From NCBI GenBank assembly GCA_016928975.1, contig JAFGJR010000191.1:1-62912 (forward strand): 62,912 bases of DNA, written 5' to 3'. How positions within the stretch are numbered: the stretch's first letter is position 1; every line of letters starts with the position of its first letter. This stretch comes from Sedimentisphaerales bacterium (GTDB taxonomy: Bacteria > Planctomycetota > Phycisphaerae > Sedimentisphaerales > SG8-4). Below are positions 1 through 8,978 of this stretch, piece by piece. A model generated the notes under the pieces. The model was not told where the DNA came from. It was given only the letters and a program-made list of their open reading frames with translations, and did not search any database. The translations under genes were made by a program, and so were the position numbers.

Positions 1-3000
1 ATCACAATCACCGACGGCGGAGAGGACGGCTCACTCCCGGATGACGTGGGGTTCGGCGATGAACCCACCGATGCCACGATCAGCGAGAAGACCCTCGAGA
101 ACACCGCGTCCGGCAGCAATGCGCAGATCGTTCTTGAGGCAAGGAACGATATTGCCATGGAGAAACTGACCGACAATGAACTGACCCTCTCCTCTGGCGT
201 GAGCCTGGTCCTTCGGACGCGCAACAGCCTTGCTTTCGACGACAACGTCGATGGCGGGATCACGATGGACCAGGGCGATTCGATTGTGGCTTCGGGGCGC
301 GGCGACATCACGCTGCAGGCAGGGCACGACGGTGAGACTTTCATGGCAGACTCGTCCGGGCGCATCGTCGCCGGGTCGCTCACTACCAATGGAGGCTCGG
401 TGACCGTCCAGGCGGCTGGCTCGGTCGATGTACGGCGGGTTTCCACTGCGGGCGCCGCCAACAGCGCGGGGGGCGCAGTCCTGCTGGAAGCCAGCAAGTC
501 CATGGACAAGAGCGCTCTCACAGTTGAGAACGGGATCAACACGAACGGCGGCCCTGACGCCGATGGCAGCGGAGCAAACGCGGCGGGTCCTGTCACTCTA
601 TCAGGCACCACGGTGAGAATCTCCGGCAGCGTAACCGCTGTTGGGGGGGATGACAACGGGCTGGACGCACAGGGCGGCGCTGGTGGGCCGGTCACCTTCA
701 ATGGAGCGACCTATTTGGAGCACGCCAGTGTGAATAGCTCGGGAGGGGCGGGCAACACGCCTGGTAATGGCGGCGCGATAGCCTTCAATGGCCGACTGTA
801 TCTTGGAGGGGATTCAACGCTGACCGCCGGGACCGGGAACGTCACGTTCCATGGGCAGGTCGATGATCTCGGCGATCCTAACACTGGCGAGCCTTCAGGA
901 CTGTCGATCAACAGCGCGGGCGTGACGCGATTCGATGCAGTCGTCGGCGGGAGCTGGCCGCTGGGGAGCCTTACGACCGATGCGCCGGGCAGGACGGAGA
1001 TCAACGCCAATATCACTACCGGTGCAGCCGAGGGAGTCCCGGCGACGCAGACGTACAACGATCCGGTGGTGACAACGAACGACCTGGTGCTGGAGGACTT
1101 GGGGACAGGCGGTATCTCCTTCAAAAGCTCGCTGACGCTGGGCGGTGATCTGACTGTGGCGGCTGAGAATGGAGATGTGACATTTCTGGGGACGGTCGAC
1201 GACGACGACGGAAGTCCTCTCCCGGATGCAGGCCTGCTGGTTCACAGCGCCGGAATCACACGGTTCAGCGCGGCTGTCGGCGGCATCCACCCCATTGGCC
1301 ACCTGTATACCGATGCGCCTGGGACGACAGAGATTGGCGCGAATATCACCACCAATTGGACAGCGCTCTACGATGATCCGGTGGTGTTAACAAATGACGT
1401 TGCGCTCACGAATTGGGGGACATCCGGGATCCGTTTCAATAGTACAGTCAGCGGCAATGGTCAAGGACCTTGGGATCTGACCGTGGCCGGTCCGGGTAGC
1501 GCAGAGTTCTTGGACACAGTAACGCTCGGCGGTGGTGATCTGAACGTAACGGCGGGCTGGTATATTACCGCATACGATGTCACTACACGAGGAGGCGTCA
1601 ATACAAATGGAGGCAATGTCAGTCTGACATCGCTGGGGGGAGACGTGTCCGTCCACGGCACAATCGACACCAGCGGCGGCAACGCCGTCAGTTCGGCCGT
1701 TGGGCCCGATGCTGGAGGAGTCGCTATCGAGAGCCAGGCTCCGGAGGGGACTGTCACTGTCCATGACATCATCGCGGAGGGAGGGAACACAGACGTTACC
1801 TATGCAGAAGGTTCTGTAGGCGATTACGCGGTGGGTGGAGACGGCGGATCGGTGTCCATCTCTGGCGCGCGCATAAACGCCGATGGATTCATCACCACCG
1901 GCCAAGGGCTGGGCATCACTACGATTACCAGGACGGATGACGGGGGAGCTGTACTTCCTCCTCTCGTGTATGCCATGGATGGCGCTGGAGGATCTGTTCA
2001 GATCAATGGCCCGCTGGCACTCGATGGCGACCTGACAATCACGGCGGGCACGGGCGATGTTGTGTTCTTGGGACCCATTGATGCAATGTACGGCGAGGGC
2101 CTGGTCAATGCCAATTTGATGGTAAATAGTGCATCGATGACACGATTCGAATCGCCTGTGGGCCAACAATATCCGATCGAAAGCCTTACCACTGATTGGC
2201 CAGGTTGGACCGAGATCAGCGCGAATATCACCACCGGCGGGGCCGGGGGAGGAGCGGCGACGCAGACGTACAACGATCCGGTGGTAATGACGAATAACGT
2301 GGAGCTGATGGACCTGGGGGCGGATGGTATCTACTTCAACGACTCCCTGAGCCTTGGGGGGGACCTGCATGTTACGGCCGTGAATGGAGACGTGCGATTC
2401 CAGGGGACAATTGATGATGATGGCATCTCCGAGACGTCTTCTGTCCTCTACGTCGAGAGCGGCCGGACGACCCGGTTCAATGCGCCTGTCGGCGGGTCTC
2501 ATCCCATTGACAGTCTCTGGACGAGGACCAGCTTGGGGGCGGGTGCGCAAGCGACGACGTACATCAACGGGAACATCACGACCAGGGACGGGATTCAGAT
2601 GTACTACCATCCGGTGATCTTGGAGAACAGTGTGACCCTGACGGACACTGGGACAAATGGCATCTACTTCACTGATCCGGTCAGCGGAGATGGTCAGGGC
2701 CCGTGGAATCTGGCGGTGGTGACGACGGATCCCCAAGCCCAGATCCAATTCAATGGCCCGGTCACACTGGATGGAGGGCTTCGAGCCAATGCGGCTGGCG
2801 ACATCTATGCGAACCAATTGACTTCGGCGAGGAACAATATCGAGCTAAGGTCCACTCAGGGCGATCTCCGCCTATATGGCCCGATTAACGCGGACAGAGA
2901 TGGCCAGGGCTATGGGGGTGGAGTCTCGCTGATTGCTGACTCGGGCAGGGTTCACAACGGCGACGGCTTCCTCGATGTGGCGATCACCGGGTACTCGGAT

Positions 3001-4182
3001 GGGACACGTGGCGTGGACCTGCCGTATGGCCGGGGGAAGGCGGCGATTCGGATTGATAGCGCCGAGGATTTGACCCTCGGCAGCAACTGTGTCTTGACGG
3101 CCCGAGGCGTCTATTCTGGACGGCGTATCGATCTGGGCACCGCCTCGGACCTCTATCCAGACGGGTTCTGGGCTCGAACGATGACCTACTACGACGATGA
3201 CAATCCCCGCCCGATGGATTGGGCCTACGCCTCCAACGTCGACGATCGCTCGTCCGTTGGTTTCAGGACAGATTCATACTATGGCGGCATGCCGATGGAT
3301 GTGGCCGTCTACCTGTGTAGCTCTACGGGGGAGGTGCGCATCGACTCGCCCGCTATGGTGCCCGATGGCGCCACCGTAGTTGTGGATGCCTACGATGCGT
3401 ACACGTTCGATGACATGTTTACGATAGGTTCTGAGTTCCCCAGCACCAGCAGGTTGGAGGTTGTGTTGCGTGGCGCGCCGGACGCTGGCACGCCCCAGGA
3501 AGAATCAGATTGGCTCGACGGGTTCACGGGCTACTCGGCCGTCCTGCGAAGCGGCGCCCTGGCCACGGTCGGGCAAACGCAGGAATGGTGGCAGGGGCCC
3601 CAGGAACCAAGCCCGCCACCGTTGCCGGTTCTCATTGTACCCCCTGTGGTTCCGCCTATTGTCCTCGAGAGACCTGAGGGCCCGGATTGGCTGCGTCTGG
3701 CGGAAGGGGTCGTGGGGCCGATCGTGCCGCCTTCCCCCGACTGCGTGGATGTGAAGGAGACGGAGATAGAGCTTCTGCGAAAGTGTCAGGTGGCGTGCGA
3801 TCTGTTTTCCACGGATGTGTCGCTCGTGCCGACAGCAGAAGACATCGTCACCCTGGACAGGAGGCTCAAAACAAGGCTTGAAGAGATCCTCCCGCGGCTC
3901 AGTGCTTTGTCCCGGAAATGGCCCCAGCCTGGCAAGGCCGATCTCCCTGCCATCGAAGATGTCCTCCAGCGGGATGAAGCATTGGGCGGTTGGCTGCACG
4001 ACGGGGTCGAGCTGGTGGAGATCGCGAAGAAGAAGCTCCGACCTACATCCACGAGCGACCTGGTGGGAGGCATCGTACGGATGTACCTTGGGTCAGCGGA
4101 TGGACTCGTGCGGGACTTCGTTCGCGCCTATTTCCGATCCAAGCTGGCCGCGGCGGCAGAGCAGACAACGCCGCGTGCTTGA
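1..4182 (+). CDS. Large beta-strand-repeat surface adhesin, C-terminal part (5' end outside window)
   Basis: The frame is open from base 1, so the gene begins upstream; the GTG at 46 is only the first start-like codon inside the window. The roughly 1390 visible residues are rich in Gly, Thr, Asn, Val and Asp and read as beta-helix sequence, with short strands such as GGDLTVAAENGDVTF. A unit of about 110 residues (SAG-TRF, then VGG-P-SL-TDAPG-TEI, ANITT, YNDPVV-TN, GI-F, GDL-V-A-NGDV-F) occurs at about 898, 1234, 2120 and 2450. It is followed by a Pro-rich linker (about 3600-3720) and a charged helical C-terminus of about 140 residues. No autotransporter barrel or PEP-CTERM is visible. This is the general look of haemagglutinin-like exoproteins in planctomycetes and cyanobacteria. 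A role in adhesion is inferred. It converges on the next gene with a 14-bp gap and no clear terminator. Confidence 0.75.
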   Translation: MTITDGGEDGSLPDDVGFGDEPTDATISEKTLENTASGSNAQIVLEARNDIAMEKLTDNELTLSSGVSLVLRTRNSLAFDDNVDGGITMDQGDSIVASGRGDITLQAGHDGETFMADSSGRIVAGSLTTNGGSVTVQAAGSVDVRRVSTAGAANSAGGAVLLEASKSMDKSALTVENGINTNGGPDADGSGANAAGPVTLSGTTVRISGSVTAVGGDDNGLDAQGGAGGPVTFNGATYLEHASVNSSGGAGNTPGNGGAIAFNGRLYLGGDSTLTAGTGNVTFHGQVDDLGDPNTGEPSGLSINSAGVTRFDAVVGGSWPLGSLTTDAPGRTEINANITTGAAEGVPATQTYNDPVVTTNDLVLEDLGTGGISFKSSLTLGGDLTVAAENGDVTFLGTVDDDDGSPLPDAGLLVHSAGITRFSAAVGGIHPIGHLYTDAPGTTEIGANITTNWTALYDDPVVLTNDVALTNWGTSGIRFNSTVSGNGQGPWDLTVAGPGSAEFLDTVTLGGGDLNVTAGWYITAYDVTTRGGVNTNGGNVSLTSLGGDVSVHGTIDTSGGNAVSSAVGPDAGGVAIESQAPEGTVTVHDIIAEGGNTDVTYAEGSVGDYAVGGDGGSVSISGARINADGFITTGQGLGITTITRTDDGGAVLPPLVYAMDGAGGSVQINGPLALDGDLTITAGTGDVVFLGPIDAMYGEGLVNANLMVNSASMTRFESPVGQQYPIESLTTDWPGWTEISANITTGGAGGGAATQTYNDPVVMTNNVELMDLGADGIYFNDSLSLGGDLHVTAVNGDVRFQGTIDDDGISETSSVLYVESGRTTRFNAPVGGSHPIDSLWTRTSLGAGAQATTYINGNITTRDGIQMYYHPVILENSVTLTDTGTNGIYFTDPVSGDGQGPWNLAVVTTDPQAQIQFNGPVTLDGGLRANAAGDIYANQLTSARNNIELRSTQGDLRLYGPINADRDGQGYGGGVSLIADSGRVHNGDGFLDVAITGYSDGTRGVDLPYGRGKAAIRIDSAEDLTLGSNCVLTARGVYSGRRIDLGTASDLYPDGFWARTMTYYDDDNPRPMDWAYASNVDDRSSVGFRTDSYYGGMPMDVAVYLCSSTGEVRIDSPAMVPDGATVVVDAYDAYTFDDMFTIGSEFPSTSRLEVVLRGAPDAGTPQEESDWLDGFTGYSAVLRSGALATVGQTQEWWQGPQEPSPPPLPVLIVPPVVPPIVLERPEGPDWLRLAEGVVGPIVPPSPDCVDVKETEIELLRKCQVACDLFSTDVSLVPTAEDIVTLDRRLKTRLEEILPRLSALSRKWPQPGKADLPAIEDVLQRDEALGGWLHDGVELVEIAKKKLRPTSTSDLVGGIVRMYLGSADGLVRDFVRAYFRSKLAAAAEQTTPRA

Positions 4183-4196
4183 GCCAGAAGAGGAGG

Positions 4197-7100
4197 TCAT
4201 GGACTCGGCACGGATTCGGGCTGCGGGCACTGGACAGCCACGCGAAAGCCAAGGTCACAGGCGGGGTCCCCGTTCGGGCGATCATACCTGGCGCTCGGAT
4301 TGATGTACTTCAGAGGTGACAGGCAAGAGCCACCGCATATTACCGGCTTGCCACTGGGATCTTCTGCGCACCACTCCCAAACGTTGCCGAGCAGGTCGTA
4401 CAGCTTCAGGTCCGGCAGCTCCTGCGTTTTCGTTGCCATCGGGTATACTTCAGTGTATATGCCGTTTTCCAGCGGCCCGGACGGATCATCAGGTTCTTCC
4501 GGCACGGCTCCGACGGGTTTCTTGACCCCAGCAACCTCAGCTTTCCTGGCAGTCTCGTAGGCCTCCATCCAATCAGCGAGGTCTCGCCTGTCTGTCTTGG
4601 GCTGGCTGTCCTTCCACGCTTGCATCACGTCCCAGTATTGTCTTGTTCGGATGTGATACAACGTCGGATCCTTACAGAGTCCCTCCCTGTTCGACGGGTG
4701 GCTATAGAGGGCGGCCCTTTCATGCCAGGGTGTTTTGGGGAGGCCCTTGCCCGGGATCGCGGTCAGCCATTCCGCGTACGCCTGGGCTCCGGCATATGTG
4801 ACCCAGACAACCGGACGATCCGGCATACTGTCAAGATACTTGCCGCCCGCGGGCACTCTGCTGTTGATCCAGGCGTTGGTGACGTTTATCCCCGATGAGT
4901 AGAACTCGCTCGTGCCAACATCGTCAAGGTATTTGAGGCGGTCTTCCGGTTTCGCGATCGTCCCGATGAATTTCACGAACTGCGCGCTCGTGATCTCACG
5001 GATGGCCATGTAGAATGGATGTGGATCACTGTCTTTCTCGTGCGGAACGAACCGTAGAATCACACGTGGGTCCTTGCGTGCGCGAATATAAGTGGGCCAG
5101 CCGGCATTCCGCTTGTCGCGCCGGTCGGTCTTCGTGAAGAGACTGTCGTCGGGGGGCGTGCCCTTCAAGGGAACGCCATCGGGTCCGATCGGCTCGAACT
5201 GATCCAGTCCCAGACCGGTCCTGAAGACCGCCGTCCCATCACGACGGAACGTCAAATGACGGTAGGCCGGGTGAACGATCGAATTCACACGCTGTTGCTC
5301 CTTCTGGAGGTCGCCCAGAAGCCTGCTCCACTCTCCGATGGCTCGCTTGTGTTTTTCAATCGCGGCGAGGCTGGTGATTCGGCCGAATTCCTGGTCGAGT
5401 CGTTCAAGAGCGTCCATTTTCCTGTCCAGTTCGACCATTACGGCCTTGTTGTCCTTCATGGTGCTCCGACCCTCCTCGATCCTCTCAACCAGCTCGTCCC
5501 GGCTGTCCTTCCATGCCGGCTCATCTCGCGGGTCTCCGATGCGTCGATAGAGTCTCATCTCTGACAGCCGATTGATGACTGTGTCGGTATCTGCCTGAGG
5601 TGGAAAATCCTTGCCGAATTGCCCGAGGTCGTACGCGCCGGGCCAGTCAGCGGAATTCACGTCGTCGTCCAACAACTTCCTCAGACATTCATGGTAGGCC
5701 TTCACCTTCAATAGGTCGACGTTGTCTCCCGGCTTGAAATCCCCAAGTCTCAGCAGAGACGCAGCGCGGGTGCCCTCTGTCCTGCGTGCCACAAGGTTTG
5801 CCAAGTCATCGATGCCGATGTTCCAGAACTGCCGCTCCCGTTCCTTTCCCCTGTGTTCGATCTCCGGGACCAGTTCGTCCCACCGCGTCTTGGGAAGGCG
5901 GCCATCGCGGCGCCGTGATTCAAGCTCCCCCATCAACTGATTGCGGATGCTTTCTTCTGCCCGCCACTCACGCTTGCTGAGGTTCAAAGACGCGAGCTTG
6001 TGCCATACGGCGTATCTCGTCTGCCACACGCCGTATTTGGCATCGAACTGCGGTGCCGCCGCCTCCCGGAAAAGGGAATTGGAATCACTGATTTCATCGA
6101 GGATGTACCTGAGTTCGTCCAGCCTGTCGGTGATAGGCGAGACGATTCTTCCAACCGACGTGTCTTTCAGTACATTGTTCGGGTCCCTGGGGTCGTACTT
6201 GCCCCACAGGAACCGAATGGTCATGCTCTCTCTGTCTGGTGTTCCGCGCAGGTTTTCGTCCAGGAGATGGAAATGGTCGAGGCCCTCCTCGATGGCGTTG
6301 AAATCGTCGATCAGGACAATCGCTCGGTTAGGCCAATCCAACCACTGCTTGCACTCCGGAGGGTAGCCGTTCGGGTCCGGGGCCGACTTCCCTTGAGCCA
6401 GCTCCTCGATGATCCTGATCAGTCTGTCCCTCATTTCTCTCTCATAGTATTGGCTGATCTCCTGGATCCACGCCTTGGTTGCCGGTTCTTTCACGAGCGT
6501 CGGCGGGAGACTTGCGTCGAGTCTCCTCAGGTTATTGCGGGTTTGGTTCACTTTGTTTCTCAGATTTCTCAGATCCGTCCAGCGTCCCTCGTGCCTTGCG
6601 ACAAAGGCATCCCGATCTCCCCCGGTCCATGCGTCGAGCCGCGCGCGGAAGGCTTCGTTTATCGCACGGGATGAACTGATCCCACTCTCGCCCTCCGCAT
6701 GCCACAAGTCGAACCACTGACCGGCATCTCGGATCTGCCTGTCGATCGCAAGAACCCTTTCCTGGACGATCGCGCATTCCTGAGTCACTCTCTTTGCATT
6801 TGCCCTCGTGAACGGGATCGATTTGATCTCGTTGATGCGAGGCGCGACCTTTGCATCAAGTTCAGCCAACAGTCCTCTGGCCTCCTCGTCGCCGCTGTCG
6901 TTCACGTCGTTCACGTCGTTCAACTTCTTCCTGAGCTGTCTTTCGCTCGCGACAAGGTCGTCGAAATCCGGGATGTCCTGCTTGTAGTGGTTCGGCAGTG
7001 TCTCGAGCCTTTCCACGAAGTCCTTTGCATTTTGCACAGGCGGGATCAGGTTCGGATCCTTCTCGATGGCGTTGGGCTCCAGCTTCTCATATTGCACTGG

Positions 7101-8423
7101 GTGCCAGTGGTCCTTGAGGTAGAGGACAGCATCGATGTGTTCCGCAAGTTGCTCCTCGTGGTGTCGGATCGAACGAAGCAACCCGTCCACGTACGTGGGC
7201 ATGGATTCGCATTTTTTGCCGCGCAGACTATTCGCGTCTTCCGCCAGTCTCTCCGGTACTGCCCAGGTAGACAGGATTCCCTCGATCTTTATGCGTGCTT
7301 TGTTGGCGGTGACGACGGTGTTTCGGTATCCCCGTTTGGTCGTGAGCCTTTCAGGGGGAGCATTGGTGTCCCCTGGCTCCTTCTTTCTGAGAAAGTCTCC
7401 GTACTCGTTATCGGCCAGCTTCGCGAGTTTATCGAGCTCCTGGTCTGCCTTCCAGTAGTCATATCGCTTCTTATGTCCCGGTATGCTCTCGTTGAGTTGG
7501 TCCGGAAGAGGGCCAAGCCATTTCTGGGCCTCCCAGCACTGTTGGTAGGCTTCGTTCGGGTCGGGTGGCGCGAGAAGATCGCCTATCCAGCCTGCCGCAA
7601 GCCGGGACAGAACCGCAAGCAGCACAACAGCGCCGACACATGCGGCAGCTTTGATCGCGAGGTCCTCTGCTCGACGGGCAATTCTCGGCAGCCTGGCCGC
7701 CAGCTCTTCGAGCGTCAACGGCTCGGTCTGCACGTCCATCGTCAACAGACGGTTGCAGAGGGCCCTCCAGGCCTTTGCACGGCGTCCCAGTCTCCGCCAC
7801 TGTGGCGAGTCGGGCACCTGGTAGCCGGCGACGAGTGGCGGGTCGCGGTGCATGACCAACTGGTGGATCAGCGCCCCGATCTGCACCATGTCTGCCTTCG
7901 CGTGCGTATCCTCATCGAGTAAGCTGCCCGGGCACGGATCGGACAGGACCACTCTCTGCCCGGTCAATGCCCGGCGCCTGGTGATCAGGATATTGGCGGG
8001 CTTCAGATTGCCGTGCGGGCGTCCGCAGGCGCGTTTCAAGGCCAAAAGGCCCTTCGTGACCGATTCGACGATGCGATAGAGACCGGCTGCGCCGACGCTC
8101 ACGCGGTCGCGGATCAGTTGCTGAGCGGACAGATCGTAGTAGTCCGTGACGTAGAACGCCCCCTGCGGCGATGTCCCCGATTCGTGGATTGGAGCCCAGT
8201 GCCTCGGGTCTTCGCTCGCCGCCCTCTGTTGGATGGCGGCGCTGTCCAGGAAGGCGGCCGACTCTGCGGCGGCCAGTCTCTCATCCCGCACTCTCGCCGA
8301 CGGCTCGTACGCCTTGATGACGCGCCGACCCGAGCCCTTTGTGCCCGCCTGACAAAGGTAGATGGCATTGAAACCGGCTCTGTCCAGCGGGCGGTCCGTC
8401 TCATACTGGCCAAATCTCGCCAT
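4197..8423 (-). CDS. Kinase-like / transmembrane / coiled-coil / FGE-sulfatase fusion protein (PpkA+TagR-like)
   Basis: The protein has 1408 residues. Residues 1-200 follow a Ser/Thr kinase plan: VIK with the beta3 Lys at about 37, then HGNLKPANIL at 137-146 where HRDLKPxN is expected, so the catalytic Asp is Asn139. SDPCPG at about 161-166 stands at the DFG position. A membrane helix lies at about 258-280. Some 800 residues of charged helix follow. The C-terminal domain (about 1130-1400) is FGE-sulfatase/SUMF1-like, with the MAIREIT start, the RPVVWVTYAGAQAYAEWL helix, LLGNVWEWC and GFRVAV. In the Pseudomonas T6SS, PpkA is the membrane kinase and TagR is a periplasmic FGE-like activator, and here both halves are in one chain. 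The kinase should be cytoplasmic and the FGE domain periplasmic. It ends the leftward accessory gene set. The domain calls are firm; signalling through T6SS is inferred and catalysis is doubtful. Confidence 0.8.
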   Translation of the reverse strand: MARFGQYETDRPLDRAGFNAIYLCQAGTKGSGRRVIKAYEPSARVRDERLAAAESAAFLDSAAIQQRAASEDPRHWAPIHESGTSPQGAFYVTDYYDLSAQQLIRDRVSVGAAGLYRIVESVTKGLLALKRACGRPHGNLKPANILITRRRALTGQRVVLSDPCPGSLLDEDTHAKADMVQIGALIHQLVMHRDPPLVAGYQVPDSPQWRRLGRRAKAWRALCNRLLTMDVQTEPLTLEELAARLPRIARRAEDLAIKAAACVGAVVLLAVLSRLAAGWIGDLLAPPDPNEAYQQCWEAQKWLGPLPDQLNESIPGHKKRYDYWKADQELDKLAKLADNEYGDFLRKKEPGDTNAPPERLTTKRGYRNTVVTANKARIKIEGILSTWAVPERLAEDANSLRGKKCESMPTYVDGLLRSIRHHEEQLAEHIDAVLYLKDHWHPVQYEKLEPNAIEKDPNLIPPVQNAKDFVERLETLPNHYKQDIPDFDDLVASERQLRKKLNDVNDVNDSGDEEARGLLAELDAKVAPRINEIKSIPFTRANAKRVTQECAIVQERVLAIDRQIRDAGQWFDLWHAEGESGISSSRAINEAFRARLDAWTGGDRDAFVARHEGRWTDLRNLRNKVNQTRNNLRRLDASLPPTLVKEPATKAWIQEISQYYEREMRDRLIRIIEELAQGKSAPDPNGYPPECKQWLDWPNRAIVLIDDFNAIEEGLDHFHLLDENLRGTPDRESMTIRFLWGKYDPRDPNNVLKDTSVGRIVSPITDRLDELRYILDEISDSNSLFREAAAPQFDAKYGVWQTRYAVWHKLASLNLSKREWRAEESIRNQLMGELESRRRDGRLPKTRWDELVPEIEHRGKERERQFWNIGIDDLANLVARRTEGTRAASLLRLGDFKPGDNVDLLKVKAYHECLRKLLDDDVNSADWPGAYDLGQFGKDFPPQADTDTVINRLSEMRLYRRIGDPRDEPAWKDSRDELVERIEEGRSTMKDNKAVMVELDRKMDALERLDQEFGRITSLAAIEKHKRAIGEWSRLLGDLQKEQQRVNSIVHPAYRHLTFRRDGTAVFRTGLGLDQFEPIGPDGVPLKGTPPDDSLFTKTDRRDKRNAGWPTYIRARKDPRVILRFVPHEKDSDPHPFYMAIREITSAQFVKFIGTIAKPEDRLKYLDDVGTSEFYSSGINVTNAWINSRVPAGGKYLDSMPDRPVVWVTYAGAQAYAEWLTAIPGKGLPKTPWHERAALYSHPSNREGLCKDPTLYHIRTRQYWDVMQAWKDSQPKTDRRDLADWMEAYETARKAEVAGVKKPVGAVPEEPDDPSGPLENGIYTEVYPMATKTQELPDLKLYDLLGNVWEWCAEDPSGKPVICGGSCLSPLKYINPSARYDRPNGDPACDLGFRVAVQCPQPESVPSP

Positions 8424-8461
8424 GGGTACCCGGCCTGCAATTCGTGAAGCCGATTGACGGC

Positions 8462-8965
8462 CTAGCGCTTACGCTCCGGCTTGGGGGTGGTTTCGGGCTT
8501 CACTCGGCTCGGCAGAATAGAGATCTCAATCGTTCCCCTCCTTGTCCGCCCCTTCCATTGCTTGGCGGACAGGGGCAGGCACGCGTACCATGCCTCGCTG
8601 TCGGAGCAAGTGTCAAACATCACCAGGAAGTCTGTGGCTTTGTCTCGTTTCCACTTTCTCCAGATGGGGTCCTTTTCCTTGATGGTGACCTCGCACGGCC
8701 CGCCAGGACTGAACGTCACGCGGAGGCTCTGGTCGACGGACTCTTTGCGAAACGGGTTGCTCTCGCTCCAGTAGTCCTGCATGGGAAGCCCCTTCTCCCA
8801 CCGCTCCTTCTCCATCGAGTTCACTCCGACGACGTCGACGCGAACGTTCTGTCGGCAGATGTCGCCCGTGCCCTTGATGTGAATGCTCCGCCCCCCGCAC
8901 CCGGCCAGCAGGCACCCACCCGCCAGGACGATCACAAGCTCCGTTGTCTTGACCATTGCTCTCAT
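8462..8965 (-). CDS. Small lipoprotein, T6SS-associated (possible TssJ or TagQ counterpart)
   Basis: The 167-residue product starts with a short basic stretch, a hydrophobic core and the lipobox LLAGC with Cys23, so it should be a lipid-anchored envelope protein. The ATG at 8965 has GGAG seven bases upstream. The mature part contains several predicted beta strands (RVDVVGVNS, LRVTFSPGGPCEVTIKEKD, TDFLVMFD, GTIEISILPS) and a basic tail. Its size, lipid anchor and beta-rich character match TssJ, the outer-membrane lipoprotein that binds TssM, but the usual TssJ sequence signature is not recognisable. TagQ, the lipoprotein that holds TagR, is the other option given the adjacent FGE fusion. It lies 38 bp upstream of the kinase/FGE gene and 13 bp downstream of the 668-residue gene, so co-transcription is likely. 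Confidence 0.6.
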   Translation of the reverse strand: MRAMVKTTELVIVLAGGCLLAGCGGRSIHIKGTGDICRQNVRVDVVGVNSMEKERWEKGLPMQDYWSESNPFRKESVDQSLRVTFSPGGPCEVTIKEKDPIWRKWKRDKATDFLVMFDTCSDSEAWYACLPLSAKQWKGRTRRGTIEISILPSRVKPETTPKPERKR

Positions 8966-8978
8966 GTCGCTTCTCCAA

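Noticed and set aside
1387..2817. 476-codon open frame on the - strand
   Set aside because: Shadow of the repeat adhesin; its repetitive look comes from the adhesin repeats.
6699..7922. 407-codon open frame on the + strand
   Set aside because: Shadow of the helical part of the kinase/FGE fusion.
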